Positions 1-8,716 are shown, numbered from the stretch's first letter. The stretch is DNA of 64,000 nucleotides from G963664835 sp965220775 (GCA_965220775.1 OZ244845.1:2232001-2296000); one strand, 5' to 3'. Program-made: numbers and translations. The notes: generated by a model not told the origin, from the letters alone.

Positions 1-2
1 AA

Positions 3-608
3 GATGAGATTGAGGAGTCGATGCGCGTCGCCGAACAGGGTCTGACCCTCAGGGGCGACAAGGCGCTACTTGCAATATGGCTGCGGGATATGGCCAGGGA
101 CGCGGGTGACCTCAAACGCGCTCTAGCGGCGGCCGTTATCGTGCTGCGATCTCAGCCTGACCTGGACTCTTATCTGGAAGCGAAGGACTTGGCCGGCGAG
201 CGCTGGCCGCAATACCGCGCCGAGATGCTCGACCACTTGCGTCACCTTGATTCATTCTGGGTCGCAGGCCAGGTGGAGATCTTCCTGCACGAAGGGCTCG
301 TTGCGGACGCTATCGCCGTAGTCGACCGAAGTGGGGACGATGCGTTAGTCGCCCAGGTAGTCGAGGCGGCGCTTGAATCTAACCCGGAGTGGGTTATCCA
401 AACCTGCCGGAAGCGAGCCGAGCGGATCATGAATGGAGGAAACTCGCAGAGATACGAGTACGCTTTCAAATGGCTAGCCAAGGCGCGACAGGCGTATCGG
501 GCCGCCGGACGCGAGGACGATTGGCAATCGTACCTCGAGGAGCTCCTAGTTCTTCACAGGCGCAAGTACAGGTTGGTGCCGATGCTGAAAGTCCTAGAGG
601 AGCGCTAG
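3..608 (+). CDS. C-terminal part of a SWIM zinc-finger-type protein (5' end outside window)
   Basis: The reading frame is open to the left edge (Asp-Glu-Ile-Glu-Glu-Ser before the first Met at 21), so this is the 3' end of a longer gene. About 200 residues are visible. They are helical and rich in Ala, Arg and Glu, with no membrane segment or signal peptide. The ending (YLEELLVLHRRKYRLVPML, then a short acidic tail) resembles the helical C-terminal region of large SWIM zinc-finger proteins, where repeated helices follow the N-terminal CxC...CxH finger. The finger itself would lie outside the window, so the family call rests on resemblance of the tail only. No enzymatic function can be assigned. 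It converges on pyrE, with 41 bases between the two stops. Confidence 0.5.
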   Translation, partial: DEIEESMRVAEQGLTLRGDKALLAIWLRDMARDAGDLKRALAAAVIVLRSQPDLDSYLEAKDLAGERWPQYRAEMLDHLRHLDSFWVAGQVEIFLHEGLVADAIAVVDRSGDDALVAQVVEAALESNPEWVIQTCRKRAERIMNGGNSQRYEYAFKWLAKARQAYRAAGREDDWQSYLEELLVLHRRKYRLVPMLKVLEER

Positions 609-649
609 CAGCCACGCGGTGTGCGCTCCAAAGGTTCACTAGTAAAGAC

Positions 650-1285
650 CTACCTCTCTTCTTGAGGCAGGTCGAGGTCGTCGTTCGTGAGGATGGTCTC
701 GAAGTCGTAACCTCGTTCGCGTATCTTCTGGCCGCCGCCCTGGAGCCTGTCGAGGATGGCAACGATCTTGACTACCCCGCAGCCGGCCTCTTTGGCGGCC
801 TCGGCCGCGTCGAGCAACGAGTTTCCGGTGGTCACGGTATCGTCAACGATGACGACTCGGCTGCCGGGTCGAATGGGCCCTTCTATCTGTTTCATGGTGC
901 CGTGTCGCTTCCGGTCCGCGCGTACGATAAAGGCGTCGATGGACTGGCCGGCGTGGTAGCCGGCGAGCGAGACGGCGGTAGCCATAGGATCGGCCCCGAT
1001 CGTTGGCCCCCCAACGGCGTCAACATTCAGGTCGCGGATCATGTCGAAAATATATTGGCCGGTCAGGGCGGCGCCATCTGCTGACAGCGTGGTCATTCGG
1101 CCGTCTATGTAGTAGTTGCTCTTGCGGCCGGAAGTGAGGACGAACTCCCCTCGTAGGACGGACCGTTCATTGATCATCTTGCGAAGCGCTTCGCGCCTTC
1201 CGCTCACCTCAAACGGCCCCTGGGCGTTGGACCATTGCACGGCTCGGTGAGAATCGGGTGTTTCAACTGGCCGCCGCCTGGGCAT
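650..1285 (-). CDS. pyrE: Orotate phosphoribosyltransferase
   Basis: This enzyme converts orotate and PRPP to orotidine 5'-phosphate in cytoplasmic de novo pyrimidine synthesis. The diagnostic PRPP-binding motif VVIVDDTVTTGNS is present near residues 143-155. The N-terminal FVLTSGRKSNYYIDGR segment and the GGPTIGADP loop are also typical of PyrE. The full frame gives 211 aa, and the first 30 or so residues precede the usual family start. The ATG at 1285 lies inside the end of the upstream epimerase gene (23-nt overlap), which suggests translational coupling. A GTG at 1240 and an ATG near residue 37 are alternatives, and none has a clear ribosome-binding site. No other pyr gene is nearby. Confidence 0.93.
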   Translation of the reverse strand: MPRRRPVETPDSHRAVQWSNAQGPFEVSGRREALRKMINERSVLRGEFVLTSGRKSNYYIDGRMTTLSADGAALTGQYIFDMIRDLNVDAVGGPTIGADPMATAVSLAGYHAGQSIDAFIVRADRKRHGTMKQIEGPIRPGSRVVIVDDTVTTGNSLLDAAEAAKEAGCGVVKIVAILDRLQGGGQKIRERGYDFETILTNDDLDLPQEER

Positions 1286-2213
1286 CGCTAATGAAAGCGT
1301 CGACCATCTGTGCAGCGGTGGCGTTACGAGCGCGCCAGCCGAGATCGCGTTCGGCGCGCGAGTTGTCCTGGACGACGTAGCGCCAGCGGCTTACGGCGTA
1401 CTGAGCGACGGGATCAGGCTTGAAGGTGATTTCGGCACCTGGGATACGCTCCTTTACCAGCCGAGCCAACTCTCCGGCGCTAACCGAGCTCGCTCCCAGG
1501 TGGTAGAGGCGATGCGGCACTGAATCGGCTAGATAGAGCCGAGCCAGTCCGTCGACAAGGTCCGTAATGTAGACGACAGGGCTGGAGTCATCCGGCGTCA
1601 ACGGGCATACGTAGGGCCGGCCGGCGAGCGGCTCGCCGACTATCGCGCTGGTGAACTGGGAGGCGGCACCCTGGGCGGAGCGCCCCGGGCCAATGACCGC
1701 GCCGGGACGAGCCACCCGGGTATCGATTCCGAATCGTCTATGGTAGAAGGCGCACCACTCCTCCGAGTGGGCCTTAGTAATCGCATAGAACAAGAATGGG
1801 TTTAGGTCCGCGTCTTCGTCCATAGGCGGCGTTGGTTCGACCGCGTCAAGTACGGCCACACTACTGGTTGCGAGGACCTTACCAACTCCGGCCCGCCGGG
1901 CTCCTTCGAGCACGTTGAACACCCCTCCCACGTTCACCGCGAAAGCGAGCGGCGGATCTACCTCGCACTGGTTTGACAGTATGGCCGCCAGGTGGATTAT
2001 GCCATCCGGCTTGAGCCGTTCCACCTCCGCGATAATCCTCGGTCCATCGGTAATGTCAGCCTCGATCGCCTCGTCGATTTCGCCGGCCACGGCCAGTCCT
2101 TCCGAAGTGAACTGACGATCTAGCAATGACACCCTGTGCCCGGCTTCGATCAGCTGGCCGGCTAGGAGGCGACCTATGAATCCGCCGCCGCCTGTTATCA
2201 AAGTCTTCAACAA
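1263..2213 (-). CDS. NAD-dependent epimerase/dehydratase (extended SDR)
   Basis: This is a 316-aa extended short-chain dehydrogenase. The N-terminal Rossmann motif TGGGGFIG binds NAD(P), and HLAA (about residue 76) and the YAITK Tyr-Lys pair (about residues 143-147) are the expected catalytic elements. The sequence resembles the nucleotide-sugar epimerase / D-erythronate-dehydrogenase-like branch, but the substrate cannot be named from sequence. The start is a TTG-TTG pair. AGGAG lies 3 and 6 nt upstream of the two codons, and either may be used. The 3' end overlaps the pyrE start, and the SDR gene at 2246-3031 lies 32 nt upstream on the same strand, so the three probably form one transcript. 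Confidence 0.85.
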   Translation of the reverse strand: MLKTLITGGGGFIGRLLAGQLIEAGHRVSLLDRQFTSEGLAVAGEIDEAIEADITDGPRIIAEVERLKPDGIIHLAAILSNQCEVDPPLAFAVNVGGVFNVLEGARRAGVGKVLATSSVAVLDAVEPTPPMDEDADLNPFLFYAITKAHSEEWCAFYHRRFGIDTRVARPGAVIGPGRSAQGAASQFTSAIVGEPLAGRPYVCPLTPDDSSPVVYITDLVDGLARLYLADSVPHRLYHLGASSVSAGELARLVKERIPGAEITFKPDPVAQYAVSRWRYVVQDNSRAERDLGWRARNATAAQMVDAFISDAQAAAS

Positions 2214-2245
2214 TTACTCCTGTTTTCAATTGTAGAGAGCGCGGG

Positions 2246-3031
2246 CTAATCCGGTCCGAAGAGTCCTTCCAGCGCAGCGCGGCGCAAAGGCGATCCCACG
2301 AACTGGTCATCTCCCCCTTCGATGCTGATAACCTGTCCGGTCAGCCACGCAGATTCGTCGCTCGACAGGTACAACGCCGCATAGGCGATGTCGATAGGGT
2401 TGCCCAGGCGCTCCAACTGAGGCGCCGCCGGCCTGATTGGTTCCTCCCAAGAGGCCGGACGGTCCCAGATGATCCCCGGACAGATGCAATGCGCACGGAT
2501 ATTCTTGTCGTATAGCGCCTTGGCCAAGTTCTCGGCGGCGCTGATCTGAGCGCCCCGGGCACTGCCGTAAGTGTAGTTCGCGTCCTGGCGCACCTTGTGG
2601 CCGGCCGCCACCGTGAAGATGACTCCGCCACCTCGCGTTTCTATCGCCGACACGGCGAACTTTGCGGAAAGGAAGAGTGTTCGTAAGATGCTGTTGGTGA
2701 GCTCTTCCCATTCAGAAGTGGGCACAGCCGAGACGTCGCGTTGATGGCTGTAACCACCGCCGGCGAAGTGTCCCAACACGTCGAGACCGCCGAACTCGTC
2801 GATCGTCGCATCGACGAGACGGCGCACTTGGTCTTCGTCGGTGAGGTCGGTGCGGACGAATTTCGCTTGACCGCCCTTTGCCCTGATGACGCGGACTGTC
2901 TCATCGGACTGTTCGTTGCTACGAGCGGCCAGCACAATCTTGGCTCCCTCTTGGGCGAACAGAATGGCGGTGGCCCGGCTCATGTTGGAGCCGGCACCGG
3001 CGATCAGAGCCACTTTTCCTTCGAGTCGCAT
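2246..3031 (-). CDS. SDR-family protein with altered catalytic residues
   Basis: This 261-aa protein is colinear with classical short-chain dehydrogenases: a beta-alpha-beta nucleotide-binding start, a C-terminal 'LTGQVISIEGGDD' segment and family-typical length. The signature residues are degraded. The glycine motif reads AGAGSNMSRA. The usual NNAG is HFAG (residues 88-91). The catalytic Ser position is occupied by Ala in FTVAAGHK. In the YxxxK motif, Tyr155 remains but Lys159 is Arg. The intact SDR at 46045 has all of these, so the loss is specific to this gene. It may be a reductase with unusual chemistry, an enoyl-reductase-like relative, or a non-catalytic binding protein. ATG with GAGGG about 10 nt upstream; first gene of the SDR-epimerase-pyrE run. 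Confidence 0.85.
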   Translation of the reverse strand: MRLEGKVALIAGAGSNMSRATAILFAQEGAKIVLAARSNEQSDETVRVIRAKGGQAKFVRTDLTDEDQVRRLVDATIDEFGGLDVLGHFAGGGYSHQRDVSAVPTSEWEELTNSILRTLFLSAKFAVSAIETRGGGVIFTVAAGHKVRQDANYTYGSARGAQISAAENLAKALYDKNIRAHCICPGIIWDRPASWEEPIRPAAPQLERLGNPIDIAYAALYLSSDESAWLTGQVISIEGGDDQFVGSPLRRAALEGLFGPD

Positions 3032-3193
3032 CGCTTTTCGATCCCTCTATTCGATCCCATGCTGGTTGGGCTCATGCGATTCAATCTGAGCTTTGAGAGG
3101 ATTATTATATACTCGATTCCGGTGGACATCCTTTGGGCAATCGAGTCGAGATAATCGTTGGAGTTTGCGCCAATCCCGATCGGAGGTGGATGG

Positions 3194-4882
3194 ATGAATT
3201 ACGGTCCTCACGGAATCAGGTCAGAGGCCCACCGGCCAGTGGTCATGGGCCGGAGGGGAATGGTCTGCTCCGGGCATCCGCTGGCATCGCAGGCCGGGGC
3301 CGGCGTCCTCCAGCAGGGTGGCAATGCGGTCGATGCGGCAATTGCGGTTGCCGCCGCGCTGAACCTAGTAGAGCCGGATATGTCAGGGATTGGCGGCGAC
3401 GGGTTCATGATGATATATGAGGCGAATTCCGGCGAAATCAACGTGGCGAACGGAACTGGCGCGGCACCACGCCGGGCCAACCGCAAAGAGTACGGCCCCA
3501 GGGGCATTCCGTCGAAGGGCGCGCGCAGCGTGTCGGTTCCTGGGCTGGTCAGCGCGTGGCTTGCCGCCCATCAGCGTTACGGTGAGCTGAAACTTGCTCA
3601 AGCGTTCCAGCCGGCCATCGATCTAGCGAGGGATGGCTGGCCGATCAGTCACCGACAAGCAGAGAGCATAGCCACCGAACCTACTCTAATGGAAATCCCA
3701 TCGTCCCGAGAGATTTTCGGTCCAGCCGGACGGCCGCTCCGAGCTGGAGAGATATGCGTGAATCCTGACTTGGCTCGGACGTTCGAGCGGATAATCGCCA
3801 ACGGCGCCAACGAGTTTTATCGAGGTGAAACGGCACAATTAATCGCCAAATGCAGCGAAACGTACGGCGGCCATCTCTCCGCCAGCGACCTCGAGGAGCA
3901 CCGAATGCGCTGGCAGCCGGCGATATCTACCAGCTACCGAGGCCGGATCGTCTACGAGGCGCCGCCAAACTCCAGCGGTCACGTTCTACTGCAAGAGCTG
4001 AACTTGGCCGAGCTTTTCGATATTGCTTCGCTGGGATACAACACGCCGGAGAGCGTGCACTTGATGGTCGAGGCGAAGAAGCTGGCCTTCGCCGACCGCG
4101 AGCAGTACCTGGCCGATCCAGAGTGGTTCGAGGTGCCGATCGAAGGATTGCTCTCGAAGGAGTACGCGCGAGAGCGGGCGAACCTAATCGACATGAGCAT
4201 CGCCGCGACCGACGCACGGGCCGGCGAGCCCTGGAAATGGCAGGCCGGCGGTAAGAAGGAAGCCGCATCCGTATCCCGCACTGGACCGGAGCAGGAGAAC
4301 ACGACCTGCTTCGTGGTGGTGGACCGATGGGGCAATGCTGTATGTCAGTTGCAGAGCATTCAGAACGCATGGGGATCCGGGCTGGTTGTGCCGGGGGCGG
4401 GCTTCCTTCTCAACAACCGGATGACGTATTGGCATCTGGAAGACGACCACATCGATTCGTTGGAGCCGGGGAAGAGAGTTCGGCATACTATGAATCCGGT
4501 GATGGTATTCGAGGATGGCCGGCTAGTTCTGGTGTGTGGCACACCCGGCGCCGACACCCAGGTACAGACAAATTTTCAGATGCTTACCCACGTCTTTGAC
4601 TTTGGACTGACAATCAACGAGGCAGTCGAGTCACCACGTTGGCGCCACACCCAAGACGGCACGGAGTCCGAGTATCCCCATACGTGCGAAGACCTGCTAT
4701 ATCTAGAGAGCAGGTTCGATCACGAGTTTAGGAAGGCGATGGGCCGGCGGGGGCATCAGTTGGCGATTCTCGAAGACTGGGGCGCCACCGGCAGTGAAAT
4801 GATGATCCAAGCCAATCCGGCGAGTGGCGCTCTCTGTGGCGCGGCGGATCCTCGCCGGGACGGTTACGCAATCGGATGGTAG
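3194..4882 (+). CDS. ggt: Gamma-glutamyltransferase family protein
   Basis: This Ntn-hydrolase matures by self-cleavage. It removes or transfers the gamma-glutamyl group of glutathione and related amides. Diagnostic segments are present in order: GNAVDAAIA, the glycine-rich MSGIGGDGF, PGLVSAW, PPNSSGH, then the cleavage site in QENTTCFVVVD. There the first Thr of the TT pair (about residue 370 of this form) is the expected nucleophile at the new N-terminus of the small subunit. GSGL and LLNNRM follow, then GTPGADTQVQ. No secretion signal is evident, so it may be cytoplasmic. A longer frame begins at 3158, but ATG 3194 has GGAGG (3182-3186) at ideal spacing and gives the normal N-terminus. Close relatives include cephalosporin acylases, so the substrate is not certain. 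Confidence 0.9.
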   Translation: MNYGPHGIRSEAHRPVVMGRRGMVCSGHPLASQAGAGVLQQGGNAVDAAIAVAAALNLVEPDMSGIGGDGFMMIYEANSGEINVANGTGAAPRRANRKEYGPRGIPSKGARSVSVPGLVSAWLAAHQRYGELKLAQAFQPAIDLARDGWPISHRQAESIATEPTLMEIPSSREIFGPAGRPLRAGEICVNPDLARTFERIIANGANEFYRGETAQLIAKCSETYGGHLSASDLEEHRMRWQPAISTSYRGRIVYEAPPNSSGHVLLQELNLAELFDIASLGYNTPESVHLMVEAKKLAFADREQYLADPEWFEVPIEGLLSKEYARERANLIDMSIAATDARAGEPWKWQAGGKKEAASVSRTGPEQENTTCFVVVDRWGNAVCQLQSIQNAWGSGLVVPGAGFLLNNRMTYWHLEDDHIDSLEPGKRVRHTMNPVMVFEDGRLVLVCGTPGADTQVQTNFQMLTHVFDFGLTINEAVESPRWRHTQDGTESEYPHTCEDLLYLESRFDHEFRKAMGRRGHQLAILEDWGATGSEMMIQANPASGALCGAADPRRDGYAIGW

Positions 4883-4981
4883 AGTTTGGTGGCGCTCGGT
4901 GTGCCATCTCCTTACGACAACGCCGGCATTTGAGCGTCATTCAAGACGCAAATTTGGCGTGTGCTCAATCGCGCACAGGGA

Positions 4982-5010
4982 TTGATTCCAGGATGGCCCC
5001 GGTGTAGTAT
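4982..5010 (+). promoter_or_regulatory. Sigma70-type promoter for a short transcript
   Basis: A -35 box TTGATT (4982-4987) and a -10 box TAGTAT (5005-5010) are separated by exactly 17 nt. They lie 100 nt after the ggt stop. The promoter would drive the short ORF at 5075 and the hairpins that end in the terminator at 5278-5318. Confidence 0.5.
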
Positions 5011-5074
5011 GTTGGTAGAGAGCCGGCGCGTCATTCGTCGGAATTCTCCATACACCTAAAAAGGAGGGTAGCTG

Positions 5075-5128
5075 ATGATACTGAAAAATCTGAGAGCCCT
5101 CTATGGAGTATGGCAAGTAGACAATTAA
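5075..5128 (+). CDS. Possible 17-aa leader peptide / small protein
   Basis: ATG at 5075 is preceded by AGGAGG (5062-5067) with 7-nt spacing, one of the best ribosome-binding sites in the window. The ORF encodes MILKNLRALYGVWQVDN and ends in TAA. It has no run of a single amino acid that would mark a classical biosynthetic attenuator. It is followed at once by a 9-bp stem-loop. Reality depends on whether the transcript is made and whether the ORF is conserved. Confidence 0.4.
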   Translation: MILKNLRALYGVWQVDN

Positions 5129-5277
5129 CGCCCTGCCGGACGACGCACGCCAGGCAGGGCGGAATACGACTTCAGGCTGAGCCCCATTTCTACTAAACGG
5201 GTCAAGCCAAAGCGTAGGTTTACCCCAACGGGTAGGCCCTGTAGGGCCACTGGGGTGATGTCCTGATACAAGAATCA

Positions 5278-5318
5278 GCAGCCTAGCCGGATCAAGACCG
5301 GCTAGGCTGCGTTTGTTT
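5278..5318 (+). terminator. Strong intrinsic terminator
   Basis: A perfect 13-bp stem (5278-5290 pairs with 5298-5310) with a 7-nt loop is followed by GTTTGTTTTG. It ends the short transcript that begins near 5017. Confidence 0.85.
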
Positions 5319-5640
5319 TGCGGCCGCGATCGCCTGATGCGATTGGTGGCGGGAATCATGAGGGTCTGGCTATCGCCCAACCAGGGCCGCTTGCGGAGCC
5401 GCCGCCACCGTGAGGTTGTCCCTTGGTGAGACGCCGGGCGTCGCGACTGGAGCCGGTCGCCCAATTGCGCCTGGTTGCAGACAAGACCCAGCCCTACATT
5501 TTTCTCTTTCGAGAATCGGCTGTCTAATCACGGCTCGGCAAGAGTAGGGTGACAGGCAGTGGGGAGTTGCCGGCGAGGTTTCTTGAACCGTCTATTCTCA
5601 TAAGAACGAAGAGGTCGGTCACGGTATTGACGGGAGTTGG

Positions 5641-5880
5641 CTATTTTCGTACCAATCGCTCATGCCGGCTGGTGCCGGCACACCAAGGTATGAAAATCGA
5701 GGTGCTGACTGGTGGAGGTGTTTGCGGGTCATTTGCAACCCATACACCACCCCTGGATTCCCGCTTTCGCGGGAATGACGAGTGCGAGAGGATTCCAACG
5801 GACGCCGGAATGACGAATTTGGTGACGGGTACCATTCATCCCGGATCGGAGTCCGGGACATGCTTTCGTACCAACAGCCG
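5641..5880. repeat. Composite of three intergenic hairpin repeat modules
   Basis: This gap holds three short repeats found elsewhere in the window. Module C (about 5661-5695: inverted TGCCGGC..GCCGGCA, then ACACCAAGGTATGAA) recurs at 35648. Module D (5755-5781: GGATTCCCGC...GCGGGAATGACGA) is a dRS3-like palindrome and recurs at 35534. Module B (5839-5872: CCCGGATCGGAGTCCGGG, then ACATGCTTTCGTACC) recurs at 9214, 32426 and 35607. The rest of 5319-5640 shows no gene. Confidence 0.8.
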
Positions 5881-5923
5881 ACGACACAGTGTGATATGAG
5901 AGTCTTGTTTATGGAGGTGTATT

Positions 5924-7360
5924 GTGGCCGAAAAGGGCAAGCTTCCGCATATTCTGTTGATTACGACCGACCAGCAACGTGGAGACTGCACCGGGATCGA
6001 CGGGCACGCGATCTTGGAGACACCGCACTTAGACCAAGTGGCGAACGAGGGGGTCTATTTCCCGAAGGCCTACTCGCCCTGCCCGGTATGCATACCGGCG
6101 CGTGTAGTGATGATGACTGGCCAATCGCCATTTAATACGGGCTATTTCTGGAACTCGACCCGGCCGATGACGCAGAGGGAGACGCTGCCACGGATTTTGG
6201 GCCGGCTGGGTTACCAGACGCAGCTGGTCGGCAAGGCGCACTTTTTCCCGCATCGGTCTCGGATGGGTTTCGACAATACGATTATCAACGAGTCGGGACG
6301 CTACCGGGAGGGGGACGACTATCACCGTTGGCTGATGACGACGCCCTACGCTGGGTTGGAACGAGCGACGAGTATCGGGAATAACGACGTGTTCGCACGA
6401 CGGTCGGTGGTGCCGGAGACGCACCACGTTAATACGTGGACGGCAAACACGTGCATCGATTTTCTGGACCGTCGGGACCCGACCTGCCCCTTTTTCCTGT
6501 GGATGTCGTTTTCGCGTCCACATTCTCAGTACGATCCGCCGGCGCCCTACGACGCTTGGTACGACTTAGAGGACGTACCGCGTCCGATTCAGACGCCGGA
6601 CGCAAATTTTCTGCCGCCACAGCTCCAGGAGATGCCGGCGAGGTATGACTGGGACCGGATGTCTTGGAAGCAGATCGCGAAGGCACAGCAGCACTACTTT
6701 GGGCAGATAACCCACATCGACCACCAGATAGGCCGGCTGATTGCCGCGCTGCGTTGGAGAGGGTTGTGGGACGATACGCTGGTTCTGTTTACGTCGGATC
6801 ACGGGGATATGATGGGAGATTACGGACTGTTCTTCAAAGGACACTTCTTCGAGGGATCCGGCCGGGTGCCGATGATCTTGCGGCCGCCGAGTTCCTGGGA
6901 GGGGATGGTCCCGGCGCAGCGGTACACGCGGCCGGTGTCGCTGGTGGACGTGCTGCCGACGCTGGTTTCGGCGGCGGGTGTGGCGCCGGATCAGGTGGAC
7001 GGAGTGTCGCTGCTGCCGGCGCTCGGGGGCGAGGACCCAATCGGGCAGCGGGTTTTCCACGGGGAAATCTATGAGGGAGATGCGCGGCACCACTGTCTGA
7101 CGGACGGGCGGTTCAAGTACATGTGGTTCCGGATGGGTGATATGGAGTACCTGTTCGATCTGGAGGAGGATCCGCAGGAGCTGAATAATCTGGCGGGGGA
7201 CGAAGAGCAGGTGTGCCCTTGGCGAACCCAGCTGCTGGAGATCTTGGAAGCGCGAAAGGACAGCGCGGTTGAAGATGGCAACCTGGTGCCGACCCGCTAT
7301 AAACCCACGCCGGAGGCGGAACTGCGGGCAATGGATCGGTTTGGGAGAAGACCCTATTGA
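5924..7360 (+). CDS. Sulfatase (arylsulfatase-type, formylglycine-dependent)
   Basis: This 478-aa enzyme of the alkaline-phosphatase-like fold hydrolyses sulfate esters, though some relatives act on phosphonate or phosphate esters. The signature C-x-P-x-R is present as CIPAR with Cys56, the residue matured to formylglycine. Metal ligands are visible in TDQQRGD (about residues 15-21) and in TSDHGD followed by KGHFFEG. The C-terminal region carries the usual 'FDLEEDPQELNNLA' sulfatase ending. The start is GTG with GGAGGTG just upstream (5913-5919). No signal peptide is seen, so it is probably cytoplasmic, acting on small imported sulfated compounds. No formylglycine-generating enzyme is encoded nearby. 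It stands alone between repeats and the small gene at 7581. Confidence 0.9.
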   Translation: MAEKGKLPHILLITTDQQRGDCTGIDGHAILETPHLDQVANEGVYFPKAYSPCPVCIPARVVMMTGQSPFNTGYFWNSTRPMTQRETLPRILGRLGYQTQLVGKAHFFPHRSRMGFDNTIINESGRYREGDDYHRWLMTTPYAGLERATSIGNNDVFARRSVVPETHHVNTWTANTCIDFLDRRDPTCPFFLWMSFSRPHSQYDPPAPYDAWYDLEDVPRPIQTPDANFLPPQLQEMPARYDWDRMSWKQIAKAQQHYFGQITHIDHQIGRLIAALRWRGLWDDTLVLFTSDHGDMMGDYGLFFKGHFFEGSGRVPMILRPPSSWEGMVPAQRYTRPVSLVDVLPTLVSAAGVAPDQVDGVSLLPALGGEDPIGQRVFHGEIYEGDARHHCLTDGRFKYMWFRMGDMEYLFDLEEDPQELNNLAGDEEQVCPWRTQLLEILEARKDSAVEDGNLVPTRYKPTPEAELRAMDRFGRRPY

Positions 7361-7580
7361 TTGGAGTCGAATTGACACTTCAAGACCTGGATTAACCTGA
7401 TTACGTTTTGCAGGGAGTCCTACTGGTAGGCGCAGTAACTAGAAAGACGTGGGATAGGTCTGGGTACGATTCGAGGTGGCGACACGCGTAAGGTGCCGAC
7501 GGTGCGTCCGACGGGAATGCTCATCGAGGTCACAATCTGAGATGAACTTGCAACTGCCTTGCGAAGGCCATCTTCTATAT

Positions 7581-7808
7581 TCAGGACACGCGTGCCACGA
7601 CGTCGAGTATCAAGCGCAGTAGGAACACGACTCCGATTCCCACGAGTACCCATCTGGTATCGGCAAGCTCTCGGCGCAGTTTGACAAGTTCTTCGTGCAC
7701 TGAGGCCATGTCCATCTTAGTGGCGAACTTGCCGACATCCGCCTTCGTGGCGAGGTTGTCCAGGTCTTCTTTGGTGGCGAACTGCGTCTCAGAACGTTCC
7801 ATCGTCAT
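7581..7808 (-). CDS. Small coiled-coil protein with C-terminal membrane anchor
   Basis: This 75-aa protein has a polar N-terminal half built of repeated ATK-x-D-hydrophobic units (FATKEDLDNLATKADVGKF), likely a coiled coil. A single hydrophobic segment (about residues 53-70, WVLVGIGVVFLLRLILDVV) follows. This layout is common among short uncharacterised bacterial proteins with TKEDL/TKADV repeats, sometimes encoded beside toxin or phage genes. Function is unknown. Two in-frame ATGs (residues 1 and 3) are possible starts, and the ribosome-binding site is weak (AAGGT). It is convergent with the sulfatase. Confidence 0.7.
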   Translation of the reverse strand: MTMERSETQFATKEDLDNLATKADVGKFATKMDMASVHEELVKLRRELADTRWVLVGIGVVFLLRLILDVVARVS

Positions 7809-8032
7809 ACCTTAATCCGGTTGGGGTCGACACCGAACGAAGTCTCGCCGGCGGTGTCTTTGAAGCCGTAGACCAAACGATTAGTCCGAAGCGAACTTGT
7901 TTTGCAAAAACAGTCGGGACACTAGGCGAGTAGGTGTCGTTTGCGACTCGCGGCGAAGCTTTACATAAGCCCGACGTGCGAATCGGTCTCCCGCCGGCGC
8001 CAAGTGAGCCCGGTCGGCAGTTCGAAGGATCG

Positions 8033-8716
8033 TTAGTCGTCCTGCTCCTCGGCCGGCTTCAAGATCAGATGATGGTAGACCAAGGCAGCCAGCGCTCCGC
8101 CGATCATTGGGCCGATCCAATAGACCAGATGGTTTTCCCAGGTGCCGGATGCAACAGCCGGCCCGAAGACGCGAGCCGGATTGGCGGCGCCGCCGGTCAG
8201 GGGGCCGGACATCAGGATAGCGACGCCCAGCGTCAACCCGATTCCGAAGCCGCCGATCTTGGGGGCTCTGCTATCGACCGCGGTGCCGAACACGGCGGTT
8301 ACGAGGAAGAAGGTGATAAGGGCTTCGACGAATATGCCGGTGAGGAGCGATACATCGGAACCGAGAACCGGCGTGCCGAGATGTACTGGCTCCCACACAT
8401 CCTTCGGATAGATGGCAAGGAGGGCCAGGCCGGCGAGGACGCCCGATACGAGCTGAGCTACCCAATAAGTAACTGCCGTCTTGATGTCGATGCGGCGGGT
8501 TACCAAGAACCCGAACGTCACGGCGGGATTAAAGTGGCCCCCGCTGGTGGCTCCGAATGCCGAGATCATGATCGAGAGCACCAGCCCGTGGGCCAAAGCT
8601 ATACCTACAAGGCCCAGGGCGCCGCCGGTCAATTGGTCGGTGACGATGGCGCCGGCACCAATGAAGAAAAATGCGAACGTGCCTATGAATTCGGCCAATC
8701 CTGCGCGCCAGTTCAT
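8033..8716 (-). CDS. MIP-family channel (aquaporin/glycerol facilitator)
   Basis: This is a six-helix inner-membrane channel for water or small neutral solutes. Both half-helix NPA motifs are intact: GGHFNPAVTFG in the first half and GGAANPARVFGP in the second, including the selectivity-filter Arg after the second NPA. At about 227 aa the length is normal. A longer frame starts at 8743, but ATG 8716 is preceded by GGGAGG at 7-nt spacing and gives the usual MNWRAGLAEFIGTF start. The tail is acidic (AEEQDD). Water versus glycerol specificity cannot be settled here. It is monocistronic, with about 220-nt and 630-nt gaps on its two sides. Confidence 0.93.
   Translation of the reverse strand: MNWRAGLAEFIGTFAFFFIGAGAIVTDQLTGGALGLVGIALAHGLVLSIMISAFGATSGGHFNPAVTFGFLVTRRIDIKTAVTYWVAQLVSGVLAGLALLAIYPKDVWEPVHLGTPVLGSDVSLLTGIFVEALITFFLVTAVFGTAVDSRAPKIGGFGIGLTLGVAILMSGPLTGGAANPARVFGPAVASGTWENHLVYWIGPMIGGALAALVYHHLILKPAEEQDD

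Larger units (their letters stand above)
5017..5318 (+). ncRNA. Candidate structured short transcript with embedded sORF
   Basis: Between a good promoter and an excellent intrinsic terminator lie about 300 nt containing a 17-codon ORF and several strong hairpins. The first is a 9-bp stem CGCCCTGCC/GGCAGGGCG (5129-5161) starting right after the ORF stop codon. The second is a two-part stem ACCCCA/TGGGGT (5222-5256) enclosing GGCCCT/AGGGCC (5235-5248). The third is a small CTGAT/ATCAG stem (5263-5277). The terminator follows. It matches none of the structured RNAs considered (tmRNA, 6S, SRP RNA, RNase P RNA, common riboswitches). It could be a leader-peptide attenuator, a dual-function sRNA, or a small-protein gene with a structured 3' UTR. 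The next gene downstream is 600 nt away. Confidence 0.45.

Noticed and set aside
4937..5464. 175-codon minus-strand ORF opposite the structured transcript
   Set aside because: Its composition is that of the complement of hairpin-rich DNA, with no motif. The opposite strand has a promoter, ribosome-binding site and terminator that explain the region better.
5549..5899. 116-codon plus-strand ORF in the gap before the sulfatase
   Set aside because: It runs through three intergenic repeat modules and its residues are translations of those palindromes; no ribosome-binding site and no family resemblance.
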